64,000 nucleotides of DNA from Ruminococcus_G sp964621905 (GCA_964621905.1 CAZUNG010000012.1:1-64000); one strand, 5' to 3'. Shown: positions 42,127 through 51,680, counted from the stretch's first letter. Notes: generated by a model not told the origin, from the letters alone. Numbers and translations are program-made.

Positions 42127-44715
42127 TTATTTGCGGCTCTTTCGAAGCCTTACAGCCAGAACTGCCACAACAATGCCTGCTGCCGCCAGAAGCGCAATCC
42201 ACAGTATCATGTTTGTCTCATCACCGGTTTTAGCGTTGGCAGCACGTGTACTTTTTGTATTTATCGTCTTGTTTGTACGTTTCGCTGCGTTTGTTACAGA
42301 TGCTTTCACTGTAATTTTAGCTGTGCGGCTTGTGACTGATACTGTCTGATCGCCATTCACCGACTTGTTAGTGTTGGTGACTACACAGTAGTAATATGTC
42401 GTTCCAACAGAGGCAGTAGACGGTGTATATTTGCTGCTTGTTGCACCTTTGATTGCACTTCCGTCTTTGCTGCTGTTCTTCGAACTCGAGTACCACTGGT
42501 AGCTTAACGTTCCGCCGTCCTTTACTGAAGCCTTCACTTCCATGGCCTTCGCAGCTTTGCCTTTATAATATGTGGCGTCACTCGGTCCGCTCACAGAAGG
42601 TACTTCCGCATTTGTCTTTGTGCTCACCACAATTTTAGCTGTATCGCTGACAGCTGCGGCTGTCTGACTGCCCGTTGCATCTCTCTTTGTATTGGTCACT
42701 ACACAGTAGTAATATACGGTGCCATTATCCTTTGTAGACGGTGTATAGGTACTGTTTGTGGCATCCCTGACTGCTGTTCCGCTTTTCGTACTGTTTTTCG
42801 TGTTGGAGTACCACTGGTATGTCAGCTTGCCTCCATCCTGAGATTCCGCTTTTATTTCAAGTTCCTTCGCAGTATCTCCTGTGAAATAAGATGCACCTTT
42901 CGGATTCGCGGTGATCTTCGGTGCTTTTGCATCCGTCTTCTGCGTCTCTGTCACAACGATCTTAGCCGCATTGCTGGACGCGGAGGCCGTCCTGCCGTCC
43001 TTCGTGTTGGTAACAATACAGTAGTAATATGTCTCTCCTGCCTGATCCGTCTTAGGTGTATACGAATCAGATGCTGCCCCTTCAATTTTACTTCCTGATG
43101 TAATGTCATTGACCGTATTGCTGTACCACTGGTAGCTTAAGGTCCCTTCTGTCACTTCTGCCGTTACACTTAACGGATTCGCCTTTTCGCCTTTTTTATA
43201 GGTTTGGCCTTCCGGATCTTTTTTGATGACCGGGGTTTGTACGTCTGCCGGAGGCGTGGAATCACTGACAGTAACTTCCGCCGCATTGCTGGACGCGGAC
43301 GCCGTCTTCTCACCTGTTGCGTTTTCATTTGTATTGGTCACGATACAATAATAATAGCTTGTGCCTGCGGTATCCGTCTTCGGCGTATAAGAATCAGACG
43401 TTGCTCCTTCAATCTTGATCCCTGAGGTAATATCATTGACTGTATTGCTGTACCACTGGTAACTTAAGGCTCCGCCGTCCGTTACTTCCGCAGTCACACT
43501 AAGCGGCGCTGCAGCTTCATTTCTCTCATACGCTGCATTCTGCGGATTCTCCTTAATCTGAGGAGTTTCAGCATCCACAAGCGATGCAGGTTCATTTACT
43601 GTTATGGCAGCTCTTTCACTTGTTGCCGCTGCCGTCTGTACACCTGTCGCTGCAGAGTTCGTATTTGTTACCACGCAGTAATAATATGTGGTCCCTGCTG
43701 TCCCTGTCGCCGGTGTATAGCTGTCCGTGCCATCCCCAACAGGCGTTCCGTCTGCACTTGCATCCGCACTCTGATACCACTGATAACTCAGGATTCCTCC
43801 GTCACTGACCGATGCCGCAACACTGAGCGCCGCTGCCGGTGCATCCTTATCATATGTAGCATCCGCGAGATTTTCCGTGATGACCGGGGTTTCGGCATCT
43901 ACAAGCGGTGCAGGTTCATTTACAGTAACCGCAGCTCTTGTGCTGACAGCAGCTGCCGTCTGTGCACCCGTTGCGGCCGAATTGGTATTTGTCACCACAC
44001 AGTAATAATACATGGTACCTGCCGTTCCTGTTTCTGGTGTATAACTGTTTGTACCATCCCCGACAGGTGTTCCGTCCGAAGCCGGATCCGTACTCCGGTA
44101 CCACTGGTAACTCAGTGATCCTCCATCGCTTACCGATGCCGTAACACTGAGCGCTGTCGCGGGCGCATCTTTATCATACACTGCATCTGCCGGTCCGGAA
44201 ACACTTGGCATCTCTGCATCTACTGCCGCTTTCGCAGGCGGACTCTGTGTATCCGTGTTTGGCTGTTCTCTCGGCTCTTCTTTGGACTCCGATACCTGTT
44301 CCAGTGTTATCACATACGCGCCCTGCCGCATCTTTGCACCGGACTCATCATAGAACCAGTCCTTATTCTGTGCAGCAGCCGCTTTCCAGAGTTTCCCGGA
44401 TTCCGCTGCCGGCAAAGTGTAGGAGCCTTTTCCATACAGCCGGCCGCTTTCTTTCGTTTTTTCTTTATCCTGGTAACCTTTGATGGCTCCATCACCGGGA
44501 TAAACCACCTTACCGTTCAAAACGACCTGAAATACACTGTCAGCACCTGCCGTAATCTTATCTCCAGACTGCAGCTGTTTTGAATCCCCCGCTTTGATAC
44601 CGGAATTCACTGAATAATCAGCTGCCAGCACAGCTGACATATTGCCGAAAATCATACACAATCCCAAGATCAGTGCCATGAAAACTTTTCCATACCTTTT
44701 CGTTTTTCCTTTCAT
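42127..44715 (-). CDS. Ig-repeat surface protein with KTGD-type C-terminus
   Basis: 862 residues. Signal peptide (MKGKTKRYGKVFMALILGLC, cut near VLA-AD), a unique N-terminal domain (to about 150), then six similar repeats of about 80-95 residues (starting near VPSVSGPADAVY, PVITENLADATY, PQIKENPQNAAY, PVIKKDPEGQTY, PKITANPKGASY, VPSVSGPSDATY), each ending in YYYCVVTNT-like strands, as in bacterial Ig-like domains. A Lys/Thr-rich spacer leads to NAKTGDETNMILWIALLAA, a membrane helix and basic tail, a KTGD-type sorting signal without LPXTG. Start ATG with GAGG 8 bp upstream. Likely a wall-anchored adhesin. Confidence 0.75.
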   Translation of the reverse strand: MKGKTKRYGKVFMALILGLCMIFGNMSAVLAADYSVNSGIKAGDSKQLQSGDKITAGADSVFQVVLNGKVVYPGDGAIKGYQDKEKTKESGRLYGKGSYTLPAAESGKLWKAAAAQNKDWFYDESGAKMRQGAYVITLEQVSESKEEPREQPNTDTQSPPAKAAVDAEMPSVSGPADAVYDKDAPATALSVTASVSDGGSLSYQWYRSTDPASDGTPVGDGTNSYTPETGTAGTMYYYCVVTNTNSAATGAQTAAAVSTRAAVTVNEPAPLVDAETPVITENLADATYDKDAPAAALSVAASVSDGGILSYQWYQSADASADGTPVGDGTDSYTPATGTAGTTYYYCVVTNTNSAATGVQTAAATSERAAITVNEPASLVDAETPQIKENPQNAAYERNEAAAPLSVTAEVTDGGALSYQWYSNTVNDITSGIKIEGATSDSYTPKTDTAGTSYYYCIVTNTNENATGEKTASASSNAAEVTVSDSTPPADVQTPVIKKDPEGQTYKKGEKANPLSVTAEVTEGTLSYQWYSNTVNDITSGSKIEGAASDSYTPKTDQAGETYYYCIVTNTKDGRTASASSNAAKIVVTETQKTDAKAPKITANPKGASYFTGDTAKELEIKAESQDGGKLTYQWYSNTKNSTKSGTAVRDATNSTYTPSTKDNGTVYYYCVVTNTKRDATGSQTAAAVSDTAKIVVSTKTNAEVPSVSGPSDATYYKGKAAKAMEVKASVKDGGTLSYQWYSSSKNSSKDGSAIKGATSSKYTPSTASVGTTYYYCVVTNTNKSVNGDQTVSVTSRTAKITVKASVTNAAKRTNKTINTKSTRAANAKTGDETNMILWIALLAAAGIVVAVLAVRLRKSRK
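42319..44217 (-). repeat. Six in-frame Ig-like domain repeats
   Basis: About 240-290 bp units encoding the six YYYC-strand domains of the surface protein; approximate limits. Similarity is high between neighbours (for example units 1 and 2 share long identical stretches), so recombination-driven gain or loss of units is expected. Confidence 0.8.
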
Positions 44716-44924
44716 ACTGCACACCTCTTTTCTCCAGCTTGATTAACACTCCCTATTAAGACCCTTTTCTTACTTACAGCATACGTGAACAAAGCCCTAA
44801 AATCAATAGTGTGCACACATATTTAAGTTTTTCTTAAGAATGTTCACGAAAAAGAAATATCCGTTTATTATATTCTGAGTTTCATGGTGCAGATCTCTCT
44901 TTATTCCCTATTTTTTATACAAAG

Positions 44925-44949
44925 AAGCCCGGGCAGTTCGCCCGGACTT
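44925..44949 (-). terminator. Terminator of hpf
   Basis: 10-bp arms AAGCCCGGGC/GCCCGGACTT (one G-U) with a 5-nt loop, 32 bp after the hpf stop, followed by a CTTTG tract. Confidence 0.75.
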
Positions 44950-44981
44950 CCACTATGTTGACCGTTACAATGATATTGATA

Positions 44982-45512
44982 TTATGAAAACTCCGGTTCG
45001 ATCAGCCCGTAAGTGTTTCCTTTTCTCTTATACACCACATTGACTTCCTCTGTCTCTGCATTGCAGAACACAAAGAAATTATGGCCCAGAAGCTCCATCT
45101 GTACGCACGCATCTTCCGGATACATTGGTTTGATTCCAAAGCGTTTGGTACGAATAATTTTTACTTCTTCATCATCTTCCACTTCCTTTTCTATAAAGGC
45201 CTTCTGAAGATTACCGCCGTCCTGATGCTTGTCAACAATTTTATTCTTATACTTCCTTAACTGTCTCTCGATAACCTCCTCTACCAGATCTATCGATACG
45301 TACATATCATTGCTGACCTGTTCCGATCGGATGATATTTCCTTTCACCGGGATTGTCACTTCAATCTTCTGGCGCTCTTTCTCCACACTCAATGTAACAA
45401 CAATCTCTGTCTCCGGTGTAAAGTATCTCTCCAGCTTGCCCAGCTTTTCTGTAATCGCAGATTTCAGTCCTGAAGTAACTTCAATATTCTTTCCACTAAT
45501 AATAAAATTCAT
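44982..45512 (-). CDS. hpf: Ribosome hibernation promoting factor, long form
   Basis: 176 residues: N-terminal HPF/YfiA domain (MNFIISGKNIEVTSGLKSAI ... YVSIDLVEEVIERQLRKYKN) and the C-terminal dimerisation domain (RTKRFGIKPMYPEDACVQME, HNFFVF). Long HPF proteins make 100S ribosome dimers in resting cells. AAAGGGG precedes the ATG at 45512 while the upstream 69 bp of open frame lack a site. Confidence 0.94.
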   Translation of the reverse strand: MNFIISGKNIEVTSGLKSAITEKLGKLERYFTPETEIVVTLSVEKERQKIEVTIPVKGNIIRSEQVSNDMYVSIDLVEEVIERQLRKYKNKIVDKHQDGGNLQKAFIEKEVEDDEEVKIIRTKRFGIKPMYPEDACVQMELLGHNFFVFCNAETEEVNVVYKRKGNTYGLIEPEFS

Positions 45513-45595
45513 GATGTCAACCCCTTTGGCTCGTATTTTACAGTGGGACCAACGCCGATTGACAGGAACGTTTGCCGCCATCTGTAATTATTCAT

Positions 45596-45624
45596 ATTAT
45601 AATACATGTGTAATTTGTTCGCAA
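45596..45624 (-). promoter_or_regulatory. Promoter of hpf
   Basis: TTGCGA (45619-45624) and TATAAT (45596-45601), spacer 17 bp, minus strand, 84 bp before the hpf ATG. Confidence 0.65.
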
Positions 45625-45664
45625 TAGAATTTAGAAAACTTCTTATTATTCTATATTAAAACTG

Positions 45665-46441
45665 TTAATTATCGCATATCCTCAAAATTTGTTCGTACTC
45701 CATCGGACCGCCAAACAAATCGAGGGCACTTCCCACTGTCACATCGATTCTGTTCTGTCCTGTTTCCCGCAGCCTGTACAGATCCTCATAGCATCCGACA
45801 CCGCCCGCATACGTGATGGGGTTTCTGCGGTGACCGGCAAGTATGCGTACCAAACCCTCCTCGATACCGGATGCTTTTCCCTCCACATCCACAGCATGGA
45901 TCAGGAACTCATCGCAGTATTCCGCCAGACAGTCCATCACGGTTTCCGTCACTGTGACTTCCGTAAACTTCTGCCACCGGTCCGTCACAATGTGATACCT
46001 TCCATCTTTTTTCCTGCAGCTCAGATCCAGAACCAACCGCTCCCGCCCGACAGCACTGATCATTTTATCCAGATTTTCCCAGGATATTTTTCCATCCCTG
46101 AATACATAGGAAGTCACAATCACATGACTTGCACCGGCATCCAGAAATTCCGCCGCATTTCCCGTGTGAATTCCTCCGCCGGCCATCAGTCCGTCCGGGT
46201 AAGTTTTCAGTGCAGAAAGCGCCTGCTGCTTTGTCTGCTCATAGTAAGGAGAAGACGGTGGATTCAGCAGAATCACATGTCCTCCGCTGATCTTTTGTCC
46301 GCGGTACAGACTGGCATAAAAAGCTGCATCCTGGCCGGATACGAAATTCTCCTGTGCCGCATCGCCGTGGTCTTTGAGGCTCCCCCCTACGATCTGTTTT
46401 ACTTTTCCGTTATGTATATCAATGCATGGCCGAAACCGCAT
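45665..46441 (-). CDS. hisA: Eukaryote-type HisA (ProFAR isomerase)
   Basis: 258 residues matching the eukaryotic HIS6-like subfamily rather than bacterial HisA: CIDIHNGKVKQIVGG, AAFYASLYRGQKISGGHVILLN, GLMAGGGIHTGNAAEFLDAGASHVIVTSYVF, RLVLDLSCRKKDGRYHIVTDRWQ, EFLIHAVDVEGKASGIEEGLV, ITYAGGVGCYEDLY, and VTVGSALDLFGG. The enzyme converts ProFAR to PRFAR in histidine synthesis. No other his gene lies nearby. Start AGGA-preceded ATG. Confidence 0.85.
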   Translation of the reverse strand: MRFRPCIDIHNGKVKQIVGGSLKDHGDAAQENFVSGQDAAFYASLYRGQKISGGHVILLNPPSSPYYEQTKQQALSALKTYPDGLMAGGGIHTGNAAEFLDAGASHVIVTSYVFRDGKISWENLDKMISAVGRERLVLDLSCRKKDGRYHIVTDRWQKFTEVTVTETVMDCLAEYCDEFLIHAVDVEGKASGIEEGLVRILAGHRRNPITYAGGVGCYEDLYRLRETGQNRIDVTVGSALDLFGGPMEYEQILRICDN

Positions 46442-46537
46442 ACATCATATCCTCCATCTCATAACGCCCATGGCCGCGTTAAAATGCTGCCATCGCTTCT
46501 ACGGCAACGGCAGCACGCTCTTACATTACATCTCAGG

Positions 46538-46957
46538 TTATGGATTCGTACGGGCATCGTCAGATGCATCTTTTCCAAGATCTTCCACACCCTGTCCCAG
46601 ATCTTCAATTCCTTCTCCGGCATCTTCAACAAGGTTGTCCCCGCTGCCGTTGTTATTGACTGTTCCATCTGTATTGGTTCCGTCAGAATTGAGTCCGCCT
46701 GTTCCTGCTTCATTTCCGGTATTGTCATTTCCGGTAGTCGCATTGTCTGTGGTATTGTCCGTTGTGCCGTTCGTAGCGTCATTCACGTTGTTGTTGACGT
46801 CGTTTTTGTTATTATCAACACTGTTTTCCGTTCCGTTGGTATTTTCCTCGGTTGCTGCACCATTTTTATCTGTGTTATCAGCATTACCGCATCCCGCCAC
46901 GAAACATACCATCGCTGCCAGCATCAATCCCAACATCCACTTCTTCATACACTTCAT
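46538..46957 (-). CDS. Low-complexity lipoprotein
   Basis: 139 residues with a lipoprotein signal (MKCMKKWMLGLMLAAMVCFV, lipobox VAGC) and a tail of Asn, Thr, Asp and Gly repeats (for example NNKNDVNNNVNDATNG). A small helical C-terminus (LVEDAGEGIEDLGQGVEDLG) repeats GxxxEDLG. No known domain. Probably a surface-anchored or extracellularly exposed spacer protein. Overlapping open frames on the other strand are artefacts of this low-complexity codon use. Confidence 0.7.
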   Translation of the reverse strand: MKCMKKWMLGLMLAAMVCFVAGCGNADNTDKNGAATEENTNGTENSVDNNKNDVNNNVNDATNGTTDNTTDNATTGNDNTGNEAGTGGLNSDGTNTDGTVNNNGSGDNLVEDAGEGIEDLGQGVEDLGKDASDDARTNP

Positions 46958-47043
46958 AATATCGTCTCCTTTTCTTTCTCTTATCAGATTTCGATGTTAT
47001 TAATATACACGTGTCTGTCGGAATTTATTCATTTTTTTATTTT

Positions 47044-47805
47044 TTAAGCTTCGTTGATCACATCGCTCATTTCATAATGCCCCGGCCCTTTCCCCTTCAG
47101 GAATTTCGCCGCCTGCACAGCGCCCTTTCCAAATACCGCTTTTGAATAGGCTGTATGCCGAAACTCAATGACTTCATCTGCACCTGCAAAGATCACTTCA
47201 TGATCCCCAACGATGGTTCCGCCCCGGACTGCGGAAATTCCAATTTCACTCTTTTCTCTTCTTTTACGTTCCTGGCTTCTGTCATACTTGTACTCATAGG
47301 CGTGATCCAGCGCATCATTCAGGCTGTCCGCCAGTGCCAGTGCGGTTCCGCTTGGCGCATCCAGCTTCAGTTTGTGATGACGCTCCACAATCTCCATATC
47401 AAAACCGGCAGGGGCCAGAATCTGAGCTGCTTCTTTTAAAAGTTTCAGCAGCATATTAATGCCGAGCGACATGTTTGCAGACTTTAAAACTCCTACTTTT
47501 TCAGAAGCCGCTTCCACTTTCTGAAGTTGTTCTTCAGAGAGACCCGTTGTACACAGTACAATCGGAATCTGTCTTTTGACACTGTAATCCAAAATCGCAT
47601 CTGTTGCCTTGGCTGTAGAAAAATCAATGATTGCATCTGCTTCAACTTCACACTCATTCATATCCGTGAACACCGGATATCCATTATCCCGGTTATCCAC
47701 CACATCAATACCCGCCACAATCTCGGCGTTCTCATCCTCTTTTACAAGACCTGAGATCACCTGTCCCATATGGCCGTTGCATCCGTGCATTATAATTTTA
47801 ACCAT
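47044..47805 (-). CDS. dapB: 4-hydroxy-tetrahydrodipicolinate reductase DapB
   Basis: 253 residues: IIMHGCNGHMGQVI (nucleotide site), IDFSTAKATDAIL, ERHHKLKLDAPSGTAL (catalytic His and Lys). It uses NAD(P)H to reduce the DapA product in lysine/DAP synthesis. It follows dapA by 11 bp. Confidence 0.96.
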   Translation of the reverse strand: MVKIIMHGCNGHMGQVISGLVKEDENAEIVAGIDVVDNRDNGYPVFTDMNECEVEADAIIDFSTAKATDAILDYSVKRQIPIVLCTTGLSEEQLQKVEAASEKVGVLKSANMSLGINMLLKLLKEAAQILAPAGFDMEIVERHHKLKLDAPSGTALALADSLNDALDHAYEYKYDRSQERKRREKSEIGISAVRGGTIVGDHEVIFAGADEVIEFRHTAYSKAVFGKGAVQAAKFLKGKGPGHYEMSDVINEA

Positions 47806-47816
47806 GTCGTCCCTTT

Positions 47817-48710
47817 CTATTTTACCACTTTCAGTCCAAAATCCCTCATTGCCGCTGCAAGTCTGGCCTGATTAGCCGGCTCCATTTCCGTAAGCGGAAG
47901 ACGGAGCGGTCCTACTTCTTTGCCCATGAGATTCATCGCAGCTTTCACCGGAATCGGATTGACTTCACAGAACAGTTCGTCAATCAGTGTAATCGCCCTG
48001 ATCTGAAGGTCCCGGCTGCCTGCCACATCTCCCTCAAGATATTTCATAACGATATCATGCGTTTCCTTCGGTGCAATGTTGGAAAGCACAGAGATAACGC
48101 CGATACCGCCAAGTGACAAAAGCGGAACAATCTGATCATCATTCCCGGAATAAAGATCAATCCTGCCTTCCGTCAGTTCCATGACTTTTGCAACCTGTGA
48201 GATATTTCCGGTCGCTTCTTTGATGCCAACTATATTCTCCACATTTTCAAATAAGGACGCCACAGTCTGTGGAAGAAGATTACATCCGGTTCTGCTCGGT
48301 ACATTATACATGATGATCGGTTTGCTGACCGCATCTGCTATTGTGGTATAATGTCTGATCAGTCCTTTCTGTGTCCCTTTATTATAGTACGGCGTAACGA
48401 TGAGCAGACCATCTGCGCCATATTCTGCCGCATCTTTTGACATGTTGACTGCTGTCTGTGTACTGTTGGAACCAGTCCCTGCGATCACGGGAATCCTTTT
48501 TGCCACCTTATCAACGGTAAATTTTATAGCGTCCAGATGTTCCTCTTCACTCAGCGTCGCAGATTCACCTGTCGTGCCACAGATGATGATCGCATCTGTC
48601 CCCGCTGCGATCTGTTCCTCCAGCAGCTCTTCCAGCTTGTCATAATTGATCGATAAATCTTCGTACATCGGTGTAACTATCGCTACACCTGCTCCTTTAA
48701 AAATTGCCAT
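47817..48710 (-). CDS. dapA: 4-hydroxy-tetrahydrodipicolinate synthase DapA
   Basis: 297 residues of the TIM-barrel family: GTTGESATLSEEEH, catalytic Tyr in MYNVPSRTG, Schiff-base Lys in IVGIKEATGN. It condenses pyruvate and aspartate semialdehyde. First gene of dapA-dapB, under the lysine riboswitch. Confidence 0.97.
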   Translation of the reverse strand: MAIFKGAGVAIVTPMYEDLSINYDKLEELLEEQIAAGTDAIIICGTTGESATLSEEEHLDAIKFTVDKVAKRIPVIAGTGSNSTQTAVNMSKDAAEYGADGLLIVTPYYNKGTQKGLIRHYTTIADAVSKPIIMYNVPSRTGCNLLPQTVASLFENVENIVGIKEATGNISQVAKVMELTEGRIDLYSGNDDQIVPLLSLGGIGVISVLSNIAPKETHDIVMKYLEGDVAGSRDLQIRAITLIDELFCEVNPIPVKAAMNLMGKEVGPLRLPLTEMEPANQARLAAAMRDFGLKVVK

Positions 48711-48734
48711 TTTTATTCCTCCTTATTGTGAGCA

Positions 48735-48768
48735 AAGAAAGAGGCGATCCCTTCGTCAGGCCGCCTCC
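48735..48768 (-). terminator. Riboswitch-linked terminator before dapA
   Basis: A GAGGCG.../...CGCCTC stem on the minus strand, followed by TTTCTTTG, between the lysine aptamer and the dapA ribosome site. It is the expected expression platform. Confidence 0.8.
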
Positions 48769-48796
48769 AAAGAATACATATAGTCCGTGAACTTCA

Positions 48797-48957
48797 GATA
48801 GCACTCCATCAGAAATGATGACAGTCATATGATTATTCACCATATGCCCAAGGATAAACCCCCGGTACCTTATCCTTTCGGCATTCTGCCCTTTTACTTA
48901 TCTTCCTCTGTCTCCGGAACATCCGATAAGCTACTGATTAAGAATGCAACCTCTACC
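48797..48957 (-). ncRNA. Lysine riboswitch (L-box)
   Basis: On the minus strand from 48957 the conserved blocks occur in order: GGTAGAGGTTGCA, ATCAGTAGC, GCCGAAAGG, CTTGGGCAT, GACTGTCATC, GGAGTGCTATC. These match the lysine aptamer core. It sits in the leader of dapA and is followed by a terminator hairpin, so lysine should reduce transcription of dapA-dapB. Confidence 0.9.
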
Positions 48958-48977
48958 AAAATTATTTGATTATTCTA

Positions 48978-49006
48978 ACTATATCATTATTCATTTTTTT
49001 TGTCAA
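48978..49006 (-). promoter_or_regulatory. Promoter of dapA-dapB
   Basis: TTGACA (49001-49006) and TATAGT (48978-48983), spacer 17 bp, minus strand, about 20 bp upstream of the aptamer. It overlaps the last codon of the upstream ssb-like gene. Confidence 0.75.
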
Positions 49007-49629
49007 TCCACGTACTCCAGTTTACTTACAGACACCTCATAGGCTATCCTGCGCTCTGTCTCATCCTCGTTGATTTTTTTCATGTATTCTCTGCTTTGAA
49101 TCCTTCCCCAGATGAGAACGTGTCCTCCTACCTGGAATGCCGATGCATATCGGGCATTTCTTCCCCAGCAAATGCAGGGAATGTAATCAGATTTTCCATA
49201 TGGACGGTTTACCGCAATCAGCAAGTCTGCAATTTCGCGGCCCAAGGGTGTTTTCCGGTAAACCGGCGGTTTACATATGTAACCGTCCAGAAAGATCTGA
49301 TTCGATTTCATCGATTCATCCTCTTCGTCTACAAAACTGATTTCTCTGGCAAAAACGGAAAGTACCAGCCGGTTCTTTTTTTCCTCATGCCGGTTGTAGG
49401 ACCTGAACTGCCCTGCCACTTGGATATACTCTCCCTCATAATCCTGTGTGACATCGATGAGCCGCTCGGAAACCATGACGGGAATCCGATCCTCTGAATC
49501 GCTTAATCGTTTTACCAGCACATCTACCAGATAAAAGCCCTCTCCAAATACCTGATGGCTGAACGTAAACTGTGATGCGATCCTCCCCATAATTGCTACC
49601 TGATTGTTTTCAATAATCTTATCTGCCAT
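49003..49629 (-). CDS. SSB-like protein with two OB-folds
   Basis: 208 residues with two OB-type segments: residues about 8-95 (NQVAIMGRIASQFTFSHQ) and about 108-208 (NQIFLDGYICKPPVYRKTPL, a typical SSB signature ending YVSVSKLEYVD). It resembles a doubled, divergent single-stranded DNA-binding protein; the usual C-terminal acidic tip (DDDIPF) is absent. Function as SSB paralogue is inferred. Confidence 0.7.
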   Translation of the reverse strand: MADKIIENNQVAIMGRIASQFTFSHQVFGEGFYLVDVLVKRLSDSEDRIPVMVSERLIDVTQDYEGEYIQVAGQFRSYNRHEEKKNRLVLSVFAREISFVDEEDESMKSNQIFLDGYICKPPVYRKTPLGREIADLLIAVNRPYGKSDYIPCICWGRNARYASAFQVGGHVLIWGRIQSREYMKKINEDETERRIAYEVSVSKLEYVD

Positions 49630-49838
49630 GAATGATAGTACCCCTTCCTCTTCGTTGTATTTTGTCTATATCATATCTATTCCAACTTTTTCCGCATTAG
49701 AACTAAAAAATAATTTTTTTCATAATTACTTGTATTCGGGAAAAAATGTGGTAGACTTGTATAGTTAGGAAAATCACGCAATTTCGCGGGTTTTGCTCAA
49801 AATCCGCAGAAATCATATAAATTCAGGAAGGAAATACC

Positions 49839-51662
49839 ATGAAGATCAAGAGAGAAGATGTAAGAAACGTTGCTATTATCGCCCATGTAGACCACGGAAA
49901 AACAACTCTGGTTGATGAATTATTAAAACAAAGTGGGGTATTCCGAGAAAATCAGGAGGTCCAGGAACGCGTCATGGACTCCAACGATATTGAACGTGAG
50001 CGGGGTATCACAATTCTTTCTAAAAATACAGCCGTATCCTATAAAGATGTGAAGATTAATATCATCGACACCCCCGGCCATGCCGATTTTGGAGGGGAAG
50101 TGGAACGTGTTCTGAAAATGGTAAACGGCGTTATCCTTGTCGTAGATGCCTTTGAGGGCGCGATGCCGCAGACAAAATTTGTTCTGCGCAAAGCACTGGA
50201 GCTGGACCTGGATATTATCGTATGTGTCAACAAGATCGACAGACCCGAGGCACGTCCTGACGAGGTAGTCGACGAAGTTCTGGAACTTCTGATGGATCTT
50301 GAAGCTTCGGACAAACAGCTGGACTGCCCATTTCTGTTCGCTTCTGCAAAATCAGGCTATGCACTTCGCGACCTGAATGATACTCCGGAAGATATGCAGC
50401 CTCTGTTTGACACAATTCTCACACATATTCCTGCGCCGGAAGGCGATCCGGATGCCGGTCCCCAGCTTCTGATCAGTACCATCGATTATAATGAATATGT
50501 GGGACGAATCGGAGTCGGTAAAGTTGACAATGGGAGCATTTCCGTCAATCAGGATGTCATGCTGGTCAATGACCACGATATCACCAAAAAGAAAAAAGTA
50601 AAAATCAGTAAACTGTATGAATTTGACGGTCTCAGCAAAGTAGAAGTCAGAGAAGCGGGGATTGGTTCCATCGTTGCGATATCCGGCATTTCCGATATCC
50701 ATATCGGCGATACGCTGTGCGATCCCGAGAACCCACAGCCAATACCATTCCAAAAAATCTCAGAACCGACGATCGCCATGCAGTTCATGGTCAATGACAG
50801 TCCTCTGGCTGGTCAGGAAGGAAAGTTTATCACTTCCCGTCATATTCGTGAACGTCTGATGCGTGAACTAAACACCGATGTCAGCCTCCGCGTCGAAGAT
50901 ACAGATTCGCCGGACTGCTTTAAAGTTTCAGGCCGTGGAGAGCTGCACCTGTCTGTACTGATCGAAAATATGAGACGTGAGGGCTATGAATTCGCTGTCA
51001 GCAAGGCCGAAGTATTGTATAAGGAAAATGGGCGCGGTCAGACACTGGAACCGATGGAAATTGCCTATATCGATGTTCCGGAAGAATTCTCAGGTTCTGT
51101 CATTCAGAAGCTGAGCGAGCGAAAAGGGGAACTGCAGGGTATGAGCCTTGCCAGCGACGGATCCACACGCCTTGAATTTTCTATTCCTGCCCGCGGCCTG
51201 ATCGGATACCGCGGTGAATTCATGACCGCAACAAAGGGAAATGGAATTATGAATACTGTCTTTGATGAATATGGCCCTTATAAAGGAGATATTCAGTACC
51301 GGAAACAGGGTTCTCTGATCGCATTTGAATCCGGTGAATCCGTAACTTACGGACTGTTCGCCGCTCAGGATCGCGGAACGCTCTTCATAGGTCCCGGTGA
51401 AAAAGTATATGCCGGAATGGTGATTGGGCAAAATGGGAAAGCTGAAGATATTGAACTCAATGTCTGTAAGACAAAGCACTTGACCAATACCCGCTCCTCT
51501 TCTGCCGACGAGGCACTGAAGCTGACACCTCCGCGTATCTTAAGTCTTGAACAGGCGCTGGAATTCATCGATAAGGATGAACTGCTTGAGGTTACACCTG
51601 ACAGTCTTCGTATCCGCAAAAAGATATTGGACGCAAGACTGCGCAAACGTGCTTCCAAATAA
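49839..51662 (+). CDS. typA: GTPase TypA/BipA
   Basis: 607 residues: G1 AHVDHGKTTLVDELLKQSG, G2 RERGITILSKN, G3 DTPGHADFGGEVER, G4 NKIDRPEARP; then EF-G-like domains II, III and V and the CTD. A translational GTPase acting on ribosome assembly in stress. AGGAAGG precedes the ATG. Confidence 0.97.
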   Translation: MKIKREDVRNVAIIAHVDHGKTTLVDELLKQSGVFRENQEVQERVMDSNDIERERGITILSKNTAVSYKDVKINIIDTPGHADFGGEVERVLKMVNGVILVVDAFEGAMPQTKFVLRKALELDLDIIVCVNKIDRPEARPDEVVDEVLELLMDLEASDKQLDCPFLFASAKSGYALRDLNDTPEDMQPLFDTILTHIPAPEGDPDAGPQLLISTIDYNEYVGRIGVGKVDNGSISVNQDVMLVNDHDITKKKKVKISKLYEFDGLSKVEVREAGIGSIVAISGISDIHIGDTLCDPENPQPIPFQKISEPTIAMQFMVNDSPLAGQEGKFITSRHIRERLMRELNTDVSLRVEDTDSPDCFKVSGRGELHLSVLIENMRREGYEFAVSKAEVLYKENGRGQTLEPMEIAYIDVPEEFSGSVIQKLSERKGELQGMSLASDGSTRLEFSIPARGLIGYRGEFMTATKGNGIMNTVFDEYGPYKGDIQYRKQGSLIAFESGESVTYGLFAAQDRGTLFIGPGEKVYAGMVIGQNGKAEDIELNVCKTKHLTNTRSSSADEALKLTPPRILSLEQALEFIDKDELLEVTPDSLRIRKKILDARLRKRASK

Positions 51663-51680
51663 ACCGTGACGCTTCAAAAA

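Noticed and set aside
46374..47047. Long + strand frames over the lipoprotein and hisA genes
   Set aside because: They are opposite-strand shadows of a low-complexity lipoprotein and hisA, with no ribosome site.
49730..49765. typA promoter from TTGTAT and TATAGT
   Set aside because: The spacing is 24 bp, too long for a standard promoter, so the elements are not paired here.
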